A stretch of 64,000 nucleotides of DNA from Variibacter gotjawalensis. GTDB taxonomy: Bacteria > Pseudomonadota > Alphaproteobacteria > Rhizobiales > Xanthobacteraceae. Position numbers and translations under genes: made by a program. Positions 9,244 through 18,486 of the stretch are shown in pieces; the stretch's first letter is position 1, and the number at the start of each line of letters is the position of its first letter. The notes below the pieces were generated by a model. It worked only from the letters and a program-made list of their open reading frames with translations, searched no databases and was not told where the DNA came from. The DNA is taken from NCBI RefSeq assembly GCF_002355335.1, contig NZ_AP014946.1, positions 3,363,501-3,427,500 of the forward strand, written 5' to 3'.

Positions 9244-11032
9244 CAGCCGCCTCCTTGGTGACGCGGGATCGTTGACGCTGCGCTTTTTGCGGCTTCGGAT
9301 TTGCCTCAGCCTGCGCGGACGGCGCCGCGGCCGCTGCCGGCTGCGGCATCGGTTGCGCGCCGAGGCTCGCAAGAACTTTGTCGCGTGGGCCGAAAGCCTG
9401 CACGTGACCTTCGTTGAGCACCATCAGGTGATCGACCGCAGCAAGCGCGCTAGAGCGATGCGCGATCACGATGACGATGCTGCCGCGCATGCGCAGATTG
9501 ACAATCGCGCGCGTCAGCGCTTGCTCACCCGCCGCATCGAGGTTCGAGTTCGGCTCGTCGAGCACGACCAGGAACGGCTTGCCGAACAACGCACGCGCAA
9601 GTCCGATACGCTGTCGTTGACCACCCGAAAGCGACAAACCGCTGTCGCCGACTTCCGTGTCGTAGCCTTGCGGCAATCGCAGAATGAGCTCGTGCACGTC
9701 GGCTTCCGCTGCTGCTTTCTGCAACGCGACGCTGGAGGCGTCTTCGTTGAAGCGCGCGATATTCTGCGCGACTGTGCCGGTCAGCAGTTCGACATCTTGC
9801 GGCAAGTATCCGACCGCAGATCCCAGCGCGTCGCGAGACCATTGATCGAACGTCCCGCCATCGAGCCGGATGACCCCGCGCGCCGTCGGCCACGCGCCGA
9901 CCAACGCGCGCGCCAGCGACGATTTTCCCGACCCGCTCGGCCCGATGATGCCAAGCGCGCTCCCGGCTTTGAGTGAGAAGGTCACGTTGGCGACCAACGG
10001 CCGCTCCGAACCCGGCGCCGCGATCGACACGCCCGCAACCGACAGCTCGCGCGACGGCAGCGGCAACGGTGTCGGGCTCGCAGGCTCCGGATAGGCTTCG
10101 AGCGATTCATTGAGCCGCTGCCAAGCTTGGCGCGCGGCAACGAAATTGCGCCACTGCGACATCGCTTGCTCCACCGGCGCCAGCGCACGGATGGTCAGGA
10201 TCGTCGCCGCCAGCATGATGCCCCCGGACGCCTCGCGTTGCAGGACAAGCCAAGCACCGAGAGCCAACACACCCGACTGTAGGATGGTCCGCAGCAGCCG
10301 CGTCAACGCTCCGAGATCGCCCGTGACTGTGTAGCCCGTGTCCTGACGGTCGAATTGGTCGTCGCTCTTCACCTGCCATAGCCGGCGCAGGCTGCCGTGC
10401 ATGCCGAGCGCTTTGGCGACCAATCCATTGCGACGCGTTGCCTCCATGAATTGATTGCGCTTGACGGCACGCTCGACGCCTTCACGAACCGGGCGTCGCG
10501 TCGTGCGATCGGCGAGCCACGCCAGCAGCGCGATCAGAATGCCGCCTGCAAGCACGGCGGCGCCGAGCGCCGGATGAAAAGCAAAGCAGAGCGCTGCATA
10601 AACCGGCGTCCACGGTAGATCGAAGTATGCCGGCAGGCCATTGCCAACGAAGCTGCGCAGCGTGTCGGTGTCGCGGACTGCCTGCACACCCTCCTGCCCG
10701 GGCGCCTGCGTGACAATATCGAAGCTGCGCGGCGCCAAACGATCGGCGAGCAAGCGGCCGAAGCTGATCAGCATCCGTCCGCGCAAGCCGTCGAATAATC
10801 CCTGAAACAGAAACAACACGAGCGCAAAGAGGCAGAGGCCGAGCAGCGTTGCGCCGCTGCGGCTCGATAGCACGCGATCGTACACCTGCAGCATGAACCA
10901 GGGGCCGGTCAGCATCAGAATATTGATCGCCGCACTCGCCGCCGCCACGACACCGAGGGGCCGCATGAGTGGACGTAACAGTGAGCGCAACGGGCTATCC
11001 GCTACGCTTGTCCGGTTCCTCAAGAATTGCAT
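9236..11032 (-). CDS. Type I secretion ABC transporter, permease/ATPase (PrtD family)
   Basis: Start at ATG 11032; the upstream GTG at 11080 lies inside the terminator hairpin of the previous gene. The 598-residue protein has an N-terminal transmembrane domain (hydrophobic segments about 25-300, with PWFMLQVYDRVLSSRS) and a C-terminal ATPase. The ATPase shows Walker A GPSGSGKSS, signature LSGGQRQR, Walker B FLVVLDEP and an H-loop IVIAHR. This is the PrtD/AprD layout for exporters of substrates with an uncleaved C-terminal signal; no N-terminal C39 peptidase is present. The C-terminal tail is Ala/Pro/Gln/Lys rich. It partners the adaptor gene downstream. Confidence 0.93.
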   Translation of the reverse strand: MQFLRNRTSVADSPLRSLLRPLMRPLGVVAAASAAINILMLTGPWFMLQVYDRVLSSRSGATLLGLCLFALVLFLFQGLFDGLRGRMLISFGRLLADRLAPRSFDIVTQAPGQEGVQAVRDTDTLRSFVGNGLPAYFDLPWTPVYAALCFAFHPALGAAVLAGGILIALLAWLADRTTRRPVREGVERAVKRNQFMEATRRNGLVAKALGMHGSLRRLWQVKSDDQFDRQDTGYTVTGDLGALTRLLRTILQSGVLALGAWLVLQREASGGIMLAATILTIRALAPVEQAMSQWRNFVAARQAWQRLNESLEAYPEPASPTPLPLPSRELSVAGVSIAAPGSERPLVANVTFSLKAGSALGIIGPSGSGKSSLARALVGAWPTARGVIRLDGGTFDQWSRDALGSAVGYLPQDVELLTGTVAQNIARFNEDASSVALQKAAAEADVHELILRLPQGYDTEVGDSGLSLSGGQRQRIGLARALFGKPFLVVLDEPNSNLDAAGEQALTRAIVNLRMRGSIVIVIAHRSSALAAVDHLMVLNEGHVQAFGPRDKVLASLGAQPMPQPAAAAAPSAQAEANPKPQKAQRQRSRVTKEAADG

Positions 11033-11063
11033 GGATACGCCTCGACCACTCGCCGCCGTTGAG

Positions 11064-11093
11064 AGAAAGGCGGAGCCCACCGGGCCCCGCCTC
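11064..11093 (-). terminator. Terminator or attenuator between the acidic secreted protein and the ABC exporter
   Basis: On the minus strand AGGCGGGGCCC and GGGCTCCGCCT form an 11-bp stem (one G-U pair) around a GGT loop, followed by TTCTCTC. It begins a few bases after the stop codon of the candidate substrate gene and before the ABC gene. Partial read-through would give more substrate than exporter. Confidence 0.8.
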
Positions 11094-11099
11094 GAGTGG

Positions 11100-12623
11100 C
11101 TAGATCAAACCTAGGCCGAGGCCCGGCTTGCCCACGTGGTCGAGATCAACAACCGACGTCACGCCTGGCAGCAGTCCATGGTCGATGCCGAGATCCGTAA
11201 CCGTTGAGACGGCCGGCAGGTCTACCGGAAGGCCACTCGTGTTAGTCGTTCCCGTCAGAGAGCCAACCAGCGTATCCGCCAGACCGTTGCCGAGTGCCGG
11301 GATCGGCAATGCGCCATCGCCAAGGCCGAGGTTCGACAACGCGACATCGTTGTGCACGTCGTTGAGCGCACCGTTCACCGTCTGCGTGACGCCGTCGAGA
11401 ACACCATGCGGATTCCCCGTTCCGGTCTGGCCGAGCCCGTCGACGATCACATTAACACCCGTAAGCGTCTGCGGAATGCCGATCGCCGGACCAGCCTCGT
11501 TCCCGAAATTATCCAGAGCCGTGTTGATGTTCCCGAGAATACCGTTCGGCGAGCCATTCATGCTCGTGCCCGACAGCACCGACTCGACGAGATTGCCGGT
11601 TGCGTTCAACGTCGTGTTGAGCTGCGCACCCGCATCAGTCAGGCTCGGCGTTGGGCCGCCGGACAGAATTTCGCCGGGAAGATTCAACACGTCGGTGACG
11701 AGATTGCCGCTGCCGTCGGAATTTGAGCCGATCTGCGTCAACACGTTCGTAACGTTGTCGACAAGACCCGCGGCTCCGCTCAACGGACCGCTGCCGTCTT
11801 GACCAAGGATGTGGCTCAAGTTGCCAATGTCGAGGCCGGAGCCGCCAAGGATGCCGCCGCCCTCGCCCGTAATGTTGAGGCCGAGCGGACCTGAACCAAG
11901 GTCGGTCGGGATCTGCGTGACGATATTGGTTGCCGCATCCAGAATGCCCGGCACATGACCGACAATATGATCGACCTCGCCAAGTACGTTGCCGCCAGAC
12001 AAAGCCGTCATGGGCAGATCCAGAACATCAGTGACTAGATTGTCGTTTCCATTACCAACGAAACCAAGACCAACCGTTTCACCGGTCTCAGTTACGCCGT
12101 GCACCGTAAAGTTAGCGCCAGTCTCATGCACTGTGGTTTCGAGCAATTGATGGAAGTCCAAGACTGCGGCATTCGCCGTATCGGTCGCGGTTACATTACC
12201 CGCATTGCCGAGCGTATCCGTGATGTCGTTGACGAATGTGCCGACGTGTTGAACGGTCTGACCGATATTCGTCAGCGCGTCTGCCGCATTCCCGGAAACG
12301 TTGTTGAGACCAGTTGCTTCACCAGGCAGCAGCACGGCATCGGCAACGAGAGTGCGACCATTGTCGTGACCGACATCCGCGATGTTCTGACCGAGCTGAA
12401 CGATGAGGTCGCCCGGATTTTCAAGGGAGGACGTCACCGCGGCAGCGCCATTGGTGCTGGTTTCGGAACCGTCAATAATAGACGTCAGCGAGAGAGGCGT
12501 GAGCGCGGCTAACTGCTGGACGATTTGGTCGGCTGCGATACCGCCGGGTTGCGAAAACAACGACTGCGAGCCGGCGAGGCCCTCAGTCGAACGCAGCAGG
12601 CCTTCTTTTGAAATCAACGCCAT
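11100..12623 (-). CDS. Very acidic Gly/Asn/Asp-rich repeat protein, probable type I secretion substrate
   Basis: Start at ATG 12623 (MALISKEGLL) after a strong AAGGGAGA site, giving 507 residues. No family is recognised. Composition is extreme: Lys/Arg occur only at residues 6, 11, 90 and 499, and there is no Cys, Trp or Tyr. No Sec signal peptide. A motif recurs at about residues 91-102, 196-206 and 307-318 (TLVADAVLLPGE, NLVTDVLDLP, NLVTDVLNLPGE), so the unit is about 105-112 residues; TNIVTQI/TNVLTQI segments also repeat. The C-terminus ends DLDHVGKPGLGLGLI, an acidic-then-hydrophobic tail of the kind used as a type I signal. It lies directly upstream of the exporter genes, which supports export. 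Adhesin, matrix or bacteriocin-like roles are all possible. Confidence 0.7.
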   Translation of the reverse strand: MALISKEGLLRSTEGLAGSQSLFSQPGGIAADQIVQQLAALTPLSLTSIIDGSETSTNGAAAVTSSLENPGDLIVQLGQNIADVGHDNGRTLVADAVLLPGEATGLNNVSGNAADALTNIGQTVQHVGTFVNDITDTLGNAGNVTATDTANAAVLDFHQLLETTVHETGANFTVHGVTETGETVGLGFVGNGNDNLVTDVLDLPMTALSGGNVLGEVDHIVGHVPGILDAATNIVTQIPTDLGSGPLGLNITGEGGGILGGSGLDIGNLSHILGQDGSGPLSGAAGLVDNVTNVLTQIGSNSDGSGNLVTDVLNLPGEILSGGPTPSLTDAGAQLNTTLNATGNLVESVLSGTSMNGSPNGILGNINTALDNFGNEAGPAIGIPQTLTGVNVIVDGLGQTGTGNPHGVLDGVTQTVNGALNDVHNDVALSNLGLGDGALPIPALGNGLADTLVGSLTGTTNTSGLPVDLPAVSTVTDLGIDHGLLPGVTSVVDLDHVGKPGLGLGLI

Positions 12624-12914
12624 GACAAGTCTCCCTTGTTGGTTTTGTTGGAGCGTAGGCATGGGGGAGACGCCAATCGTGTTCGGTCAGTTCCTATTAT
12701 TCAAGCAGGCCTCACAAGACGGACAAGATGAGATAAAGAGCATAATTGAAAATTGAATCAATAAACTATTTTACCTCAATTATTTCTGCGTAGCAGTTTG
12801 AAAAACGGATTTTAAAACCGTGATACCGCAAGCATTGTCGATTTGACGGCCCTGCGCGATGAGACGCAACGTATGCGAATTCGATTCGTACGCTGCCGGG
12901 CACAAGATCACGCC
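12624..12914. other. AT-rich divergent upstream region of the secreted protein and a lipoprotein
   Basis: This 291-bp interval separates the acidic repeat protein (-) from the lipoprotein gene (+). The middle (about 12690-12830) is clearly richer in A and T than the surroundings, and contains ACGGATTTTAAAACCGT near 12806-12822, an imperfect inverted repeat. It probably holds the promoters of both genes. I could not assign -35/-10 boxes confidently. Confidence 0.45.
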
Positions 12915-13232
12915 ATGAGAATCATTCGCGTAAGCTTCATCGCTATCGTGCTCGCACTAACGGGATGCGCCGGTATCCCCGGCGGAACACCCCGCGCGAT
13001 GGAACCGCAGATTTCGCAACCACCGCAGCGCGCATCTGCGCCACAGCGGCGCCGCGTCGCGCCCGAAGAGGAAAATCCGCCGGTCGCTCGCGCGGAGCGA
13101 ACGCCACTCGCCGCCCCTGCAGAGGCAGCTCCAGCAATTGAAGAAGACGCTCAAACGGCGCGCGAGCGTCGCACCGATGAACGCGAGCAACAAATCAAGC
13201 GGCGCATGAACAGCATCTGCCAGGGTTGCTGA
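12915..13232 (+). CDS. Small proline-rich lipoprotein
   Basis: Start chosen at ATG 12915, giving MRIIRVSFIAIVLALTGCAG: a short signal peptide with lipobox LTGC, so Cys17 would be lipidated. The mature part (about 88 residues) is Pro/Ala/Arg rich and unstructured, then a charged helix (ARERRTDEREQQIKRR), ending with a C-x-x-C motif (CQGC). Family unknown. Its stop abuts the stop of the convergent EamA transporter without a gap. It is divergent from the acidic secreted protein; a shared job is possible but unproven. Confidence 0.65.
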   Translation: MRIIRVSFIAIVLALTGCAGIPGGTPRAMEPQISQPPQRASAPQRRRVAPEEENPPVARAERTPLAAPAEAAPAIEEDAQTARERRTDEREQQIKRRMNSICQGC

Positions 13233-14189
13233 CTATTGATTGAGCCGCTTCGCAGCTTTCTTTCTTTGATTATTTTCATAGTAGAGCATGAAGAGCCCGC
13301 ATGCAGCGATAATGCCGGCGCCGGTCCACACGAAGATGTCAGGGAACTGGCCCCACACCGCAACACTCAGAATGGCCGCACCAATCAAGTTTAAATAATT
13401 AAAGGGGGCGACGAACGGGGCCGGCGCAATTTCGTAGGCGCGCACTAAAAAGAAGTGGCCGAAACCTCCGAAAAAACCGAGAGAGATGAACACCAAAGCG
13501 TCCCACCAGCTGACTGGGGTCACCCAAATGAATGGCAGCGGAATGCTCATCAACAAAAAGCCGACCATCGCGATATAGGTGATCGACGTTTCCGCCCGAT
13601 CGAACGACGCGATCTTGCGGCTCATGATTTGGTAAAGCGCCGAGGCGAAAGCGCTCGCGAAGAACAACAAGGCAGCCGGCTCCATCCCTTCCGCGCCCGG
13701 CCGCACGATGATGATCGCGCCGACAAAGCCGACGATAACCGACATCCAGCGCACGGTGCCGACGCGTTCGCCGAGAATGACCGGCGCGAGCGCCGTGACG
13801 ATAAACGGACCCGTGAATGAGATCGCGGTCGCTGTCGTCAGCGGCACGTACGGCAGCCCGCTCATGAAAATGACGGTCGAGATGCACAGCAACGCCGAGC
13901 GGAACAGCTGCATCCAGGGATGCGATGTCACAAGCAACCGCGTGCCGAGGCGCGGCACGAAGAACAGGAACATGTAGATGAAGTGGCCGGCGTAGCGCGC
14001 CCAGACGACTTCGATCACCGGGTAGTTCGGCGTCAGATACTTCGCCGCCGCATTGAGCAGCGGAATGAACGCTGCAGTCGCCAGCATGTACAGCACGGCG
14101 CGCGGCAGATCGTCTTTCGCGCCCTCGTTAGCCGGTGATGCCGGCCGCGCTTTGACGTCCTCGCTATTCGGATCGGGTGTGATTGCCAC
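13233..14189 (-). CDS. EamA/DMT-superfamily transporter
   Basis: 318 residues starting at GTG 14189 after GGAAC. About ten hydrophobic segments in two repeated halves, the EamA (RhaT/RarD-like) pattern, with ARYAGHFIYMF in the first half and FVAPFNYLNLIGAAILSVAVWG in the second. The N-terminal 25 residues are polar and cytoplasmic. Family members export or import amino acids, nucleosides or other metabolites; the substrate is not readable from sequence. The gene lies downstream of dnaE on the same strand with a gap of about 105 bp. Confidence 0.88.
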   Translation of the reverse strand: MAITPDPNSEDVKARPASPANEGAKDDLPRAVLYMLATAAFIPLLNAAAKYLTPNYPVIEVVWARYAGHFIYMFLFFVPRLGTRLLVTSHPWMQLFRSALLCISTVIFMSGLPYVPLTTATAISFTGPFIVTALAPVILGERVGTVRWMSVIVGFVGAIIIVRPGAEGMEPAALLFFASAFASALYQIMSRKIASFDRAETSITYIAMVGFLLMSIPLPFIWVTPVSWWDALVFISLGFFGGFGHFFLVRAYEIAPAPFVAPFNYLNLIGAAILSVAVWGQFPDIFVWTGAGIIAACGLFMLYYENNQRKKAAKRLNQ

Positions 14190-14294
14190 GTCGTGTTCCG
14201 GTTGGCGGAACGGCGTCTGGCTGCTCCCCGTCTCGTTCTAGAACGAGTCCATGAGGACGCGAAATGGGAGAGAAGGCGATGCTGCCCTGCGCGA

Positions 14295-17200
14295 TCAAAT
14301 CGCCTCGACCTGAATGACGCCCGGCACGGCCTTGATCGCTCCTGCGATCTGCGGCGATATCTTGAAGCGGCCCGGCAGCTTGATCTCGACCTCGGCCGCA
14401 TCGAGAAGCAGCACCATCGAAACCTCGCCATCGCCGCGCACTTCGAGGCGGCGCGCGACGCTGTCGATCGGCGCTTGATCCCGCAGGAAGACTTTCAATC
14501 CGCGCTGCGTCTTCTCGGCAGCTTTGTCGAGCGGCTCGACGGCTTGAATGCGAACGCGCACGTCTTCGCCCTGCAGTTCGGCCGCGACGAACAACAGCAC
14601 AGCGGCGCCCGGCTCAAGCAATTCGCGGAACTGCTGCAGGCCTTCGGAGAACAGCACGGCCTCGTAATGTCCGGTCGGGTCCGAGAGACCAATGATGCCC
14701 ATCTTGTTGCCGGTCTTCGTTCGCCGCTCCTGCCGCGAGACGACAGTCGCCGCCACCCTGCCCGCCGTCGCGCCTGCCTTCACCTGACGCGCGAAATCGG
14801 CGTAGTTGGAAAGCTTCAGCCGCTTCATCACGCCCGTATAGTCGTCGAGCGGATGGCCGGTGAGGAAGAAGCCGATCGCCTCGTATTCCTTGCGCAGTCG
14901 CTCCGACGGCATCCATGGCTGCACGCGCGGGATCGGCAGAGCTTCCGGCATCGCAGCGCCACCGAACAGTTCGTTTTGCCCGCTCGTCGCCGACTCGTAG
15001 CTACGCTGCGCTTGCGCCATCATGGCGTCGACAGCCGCGTGAGCGCGCGCGCGATCCGGCTCGAGTTCGTCGAACGCACCTGCTGAGGCGAGACTTTCCA
15101 GCACGCGTTTGTTGATCGCCTTCGGCGATATCCGCGACGCGAAATCCGAGAGGTCGCGGAAGCGCCCTTTCGCACGCGCTGCGACGATCTGCTCGACCGC
15201 CTGCGCACCGACGCCTTTCAGCGCTGCGAGCGAATAACGGATCGCGCCGTCCTCGACGCTGAAATGGACGCCCGAGCGATTGATTGACGGCGGCGCCAGC
15301 TTGAGGCCGAGGCGCACGACCTCTGCGCGGTATTCCGCGAGCTTATCCGTGTTGTCCATCGCGAGCGTCATACACGCCGCCAGGAATTCGACCGGATAGT
15401 TCGCCTTCATATATGCCGTCTGGTACGAGACCAGCGCATACGCTGCCGCGTGGCTTTTGTTGAAGCCGTAGTCGGCGAAGCGCGCGAGCAGCTCGAAAAT
15501 CGTATCGGCCAGCGGCGCATCGATGCCGCGCTCGACCGAGCCGGAGACGAAGCGCTCGCGCTGCGCCTCCATCTCCTTCTTGATCTTCTTGCCCATCGCG
15601 CGGCGCAGCAGATCGGCTTCGCCGAGCGAATAGCCCGCGAGCATCTGCGCGATCTGCATCACCTGCTCCTGATAGATGATGACGCCGAAAGTTTCTTTCA
15701 GCGCCTCCTCCATCTTCGGATGCAGATACTCCGACTCTTCCTCGCCGTGCTTGCGCGCGCAGTAGGTCGGAATGTTCGCCATCGGGCCCGGGCGATAGAG
15801 CGCGACCAGCGCAATAATGTCTTCCAAACGGTCAGGTTTCATGTCGAGCAGCGCGCGCCGCATGCCCTGACTTTCAACCTGGAACACGCCGACGGTCTCG
15901 CCGCGCGCCATCATCTCGTAGGCCTTCGCGTCGTCGAGCGGGATAGCCGTAAGATCGAGCTTGATGCCGCGATTAGCGACCAACTTCACGGCGACATCGA
16001 GGATCGTCAGCGTCGTGAGACCGAGGAAGTCGAACTTCACGAGACCGGCCGGCTCGACCCACTTCATGTTGAACTGCGTAACCGGCATGTCCGACTTCGG
16101 ATCGCGGTACATCGGCACGAGTTCGCTCAAAGGACGATCGCCGATCACGATCCCGGCCGCGTGCGTCGATGCGTGACGATGCAAGCCTTCGAGCCGCAGC
16201 GCGATATTGAACGCTCGCGCAACCACGGGCTCCGCGTCGCGCGCCGCCTGCAGCTTCGGCTCTTCGTCGATCGCTTTCTTCAGCGTCACGGGCGCAGCAG
16301 GATTTTGCGGCACAAGCTTCGTAAGCTTGTCCACCTGTCCGTACGGCATTTCGAGCACGCGCCCGACGTCGCGCAGCACGCCGCGCGCCTGCAGCGTTCC
16401 GAACGTGATGATCTGCGCGACCTGGTCGCGGCCGTAGCGGTCCTGGACATAGCGAATGACTTCGTCACGCCGCCACTGACAGAAATCGATGTCGAAGTCC
16501 GGCATCGAGACGCGTTCCTCGTTGAGGAAGCGTTCGAACAGCAAGCCGAAGTGAATGGGATCAAGATCCGTGATCGTCAGAGCGTATGCTACGAGCGAGC
16601 CTGCACCTGAGCCACGGCCCGGCCCGACCGGAATGCCGTGCTCTTTCGCCCACTTGATGAAGTCCGCGACGATCAGGAAGTAGCCGGGAAACTTCATCCG
16701 TGTGATGACGCCGACTTCATAGTCGAGGCGCTTGTCGTAAACTTCGCGCTCGACGCCCGGCGACAAGCCATGCGCTCGGATCCGCCGCTCAAGACCTTCG
16801 ACAGCTTGGCGACGCAGCTCAGCGGCCTCGGCGGCTTCCGCATCCGTGCCGACGTCCGACGTGAAGCGCGGGAGAATGGGCTTACGGGTCCGCGGGCGAT
16901 ACGAGCAGCGCTGCGCGATCTCGACCGTCGAGGCGAGCGCCTCCGGCAGATCCGCGAACAGCTTTTGCATTTCGGCGCGCGTCTTGAAGCGATGCTCCGA
17001 CGTCATCTGTCGGCGGTCGGCTTCGGAAACCAAGCGGCCGTCCGCGATCGCAATCAGCGCGTCATGCGCCTCGTAATCGTCCTCGCGCGCGAAGAACGGC
17101 TCGTTGGTAGCAACCAGCGGCACACCTTTCTCGTAGGCAAGATCGACGAGCGCATTCTCAATGGCGCGCTGCCCCACCGCGCCGTGCCGCTGCAGCTCGA

Positions 17201-17732
17201 TGTAATAGCGATCGCCGAACAACGACTGCAGCATCGCGGATCGTGCGGCGGCGCGTTCCGGCCGGCCGGCCGCGAATTCCATATCGAGCGCACCGGTAGC
17301 GCCGCCGCTGAGGACGATCAAACCGCTTGCCGCCGCGGCGAGCCAATCGGCGCGAATATGCGGCGACTGACCGGATGGCGTTTCAAGGAAGGCCCGCGAG
17401 GTCAGGCGGATGAGATGGCCGTAGCCCTCTTCCGTCGCGGCCAGCAGCACGATGCGCGGGTGCTTGACGTTCAAGCCACCCGGCATGCGCGGGTCGGCTT
17501 CCTGATCGCCGAAGTCGACCGAGATGTCGCAGCCGACGATCGGCTGGATGCCGCTGCCGGCCATCTTCTCGGAGAATTCGAGCGCCGCGAACATGTTGTT
17601 CGTGTCGGTCAGCGCCAGCGCGGGCTGCTTATCCGCCTTCGCCAGTTCCGCAAGTCGCGCGATCGATAGCGCGCCCTCCAGCAACGAGAACGAGGAATGG
17701 ACGTGAAGGTGGACGAAGCCGGGGCTTTTCAA
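14295..17732 (-). CDS. dnaE: DNA polymerase III subunit alpha
   Basis: 1145 residues, the length of replicative DnaE1. The N-terminal PHP domain begins HLHVHSSFSLLEGA (8-21). The polymerase domain carries GPGRGSGAGSL (371-381) and catalytic aspartates in PDFDIDF (411-417). A helix-hairpin-helix region follows (FADYGFNKSHAAAYALVSY). The C-terminal OB domain (KMGIIGLSDPTGHYEAVLFSE region) and tau-binding tail come last. The complete PHP histidines and OB domain favour the main replicase over the SOS polymerase DnaE2. No ImuA/ImuB genes lie nearby, in agreement with this. Confidence 0.96.
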   Translation of the reverse strand: MKSPGFVHLHVHSSFSLLEGALSIARLAELAKADKQPALALTDTNNMFAALEFSEKMAGSGIQPIVGCDISVDFGDQEADPRMPGGLNVKHPRIVLLAATEEGYGHLIRLTSRAFLETPSGQSPHIRADWLAAAASGLIVLSGGATGALDMEFAAGRPERAAARSAMLQSLFGDRYYIELQRHGAVGQRAIENALVDLAYEKGVPLVATNEPFFAREDDYEAHDALIAIADGRLVSEADRRQMTSEHRFKTRAEMQKLFADLPEALASTVEIAQRCSYRPRTRKPILPRFTSDVGTDAEAAEAAELRRQAVEGLERRIRAHGLSPGVEREVYDKRLDYEVGVITRMKFPGYFLIVADFIKWAKEHGIPVGPGRGSGAGSLVAYALTITDLDPIHFGLLFERFLNEERVSMPDFDIDFCQWRRDEVIRYVQDRYGRDQVAQIITFGTLQARGVLRDVGRVLEMPYGQVDKLTKLVPQNPAAPVTLKKAIDEEPKLQAARDAEPVVARAFNIALRLEGLHRHASTHAAGIVIGDRPLSELVPMYRDPKSDMPVTQFNMKWVEPAGLVKFDFLGLTTLTILDVAVKLVANRGIKLDLTAIPLDDAKAYEMMARGETVGVFQVESQGMRRALLDMKPDRLEDIIALVALYRPGPMANIPTYCARKHGEEESEYLHPKMEEALKETFGVIIYQEQVMQIAQMLAGYSLGEADLLRRAMGKKIKKEMEAQRERFVSGSVERGIDAPLADTIFELLARFADYGFNKSHAAAYALVSYQTAYMKANYPVEFLAACMTLAMDNTDKLAEYRAEVVRLGLKLAPPSINRSGVHFSVEDGAIRYSLAALKGVGAQAVEQIVAARAKGRFRDLSDFASRISPKAINKRVLESLASAGAFDELEPDRARAHAAVDAMMAQAQRSYESATSGQNELFGGAAMPEALPIPRVQPWMPSERLRKEYEAIGFFLTGHPLDDYTGVMKRLKLSNYADFARQVKAGATAGRVAATVVSRQERRTKTGNKMGIIGLSDPTGHYEAVLFSEGLQQFRELLEPGAAVLLFVAAELQGEDVRVRIQAVEPLDKAAEKTQRGLKVFLRDQAPIDSVARRLEVRGDGEVSMVLLLDAAEVEIKLPGRFKISPQIAGAIKAVPGVIQVEAI

Positions 17733-17976
17733 CGGAATGTTCCTCGCCGCCTCGACTCGGCAGCTATCCGGCCGACGTTGCGGGATCGGCCCACCTCGTG
17801 TCTAGAATAAGCGGTCGGCGTGCCCCCGCGATTCACAGGTGGTGCCGAACTGGAACTGCGCGGTACTCCGTTCGGGCGCGCCTTATGCATCAGCGTTAAC
17901 GCTGTCCTAACGGCCCGCTGGCTAACTTTTGCCCTGCTTCGGCGGCATGAAACCGGGAAACAAGCTCGAGACTGGG

Positions 17977-18450
17977 ATGCGTCGCTCCAAGATCAACACC
18001 AAGATCACCAAGATCACTGCATTGACCGCTATTTTGGCTGCGCTGGCTGCTTCGCCCGCCGCTGCCGACTATCGAATCACGCGCGATCACGGCGGACTGG
18101 TCGAGCAGTACAAAGAGAAGTACGAGCGCATCAAAGCCAAAGGCGAGCGCGTCATCATCGACGGCATCTGCAATTCGGCCTGCACGCTCGTATTCGGCAT
18201 CGTCCCGCTCAACAAGATCTGCGTCACGCCGCGGGCCAGCATCGGGGTCCACGAGGCTTATCTTGATAAGCGCTGGACCGGAGGTGTCCGCATCGCGAGC
18301 TCGTCCGGCACGGCCGATCTGATGTCCTACTATCCGCCGACCCTGAAGCAGTGGATTGCCCGCAACGGCGGTCTCACCCCCCAGATGAAGAAGCTCAAGA
18401 ATGGAGTCCCGCTGTGGGAGGTCATCGACCCCTGCCCGGACGAGTTCTAG
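17977..18450 (+). CDS. Periplasmic ClpP-like (COG3904-type) protein
   Basis: Start chosen at ATG 17977, where a signal peptide fits best (MRRSKINTKITKI...ASPAAAD); ATG 17947 is an alternative. The mature domain of about 125 residues resembles the ClpP/crotonase fold: strand-turn GERVIIDGICNSACTLVFG places a serine where ClpP has its nucleophile, and PRASIGVHEAY places a His where ClpP has its catalytic one. Three Cys residues in the mature part may form disulfides. If active, it would be a periplasmic serine peptidase. Related proteins in these bacteria are mostly annotated as hypothetical. It stands alone between dnaE (divergent) and a small membrane peptide gene. Confidence 0.6.
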   Translation: MRRSKINTKITKITALTAILAALAASPAAADYRITRDHGGLVEQYKEKYERIKAKGERVIIDGICNSACTLVFGIVPLNKICVTPRASIGVHEAYLDKRWTGGVRIASSSGTADLMSYYPPTLKQWIARNGGLTPQMKKLKNGVPLWEVIDPCPDEF

Positions 18451-18486
18451 AGTTTTATCGTTTTCGGTGAATAGCTTAGACTTAGA

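Noticed and set aside
11032-11080. Upstream GTG start (11080) for the ABC transporter
   Set aside because: The codon lies inside the terminator hairpin and lacks a ribosome binding site; ATG 11032 fits better.
14295-17732. DnaE as the SOS error-prone polymerase DnaE2
   Set aside because: The N-terminal PHP histidines and C-terminal OB region are complete and no imuA/imuB neighbours exist, so the main replicase is preferred.
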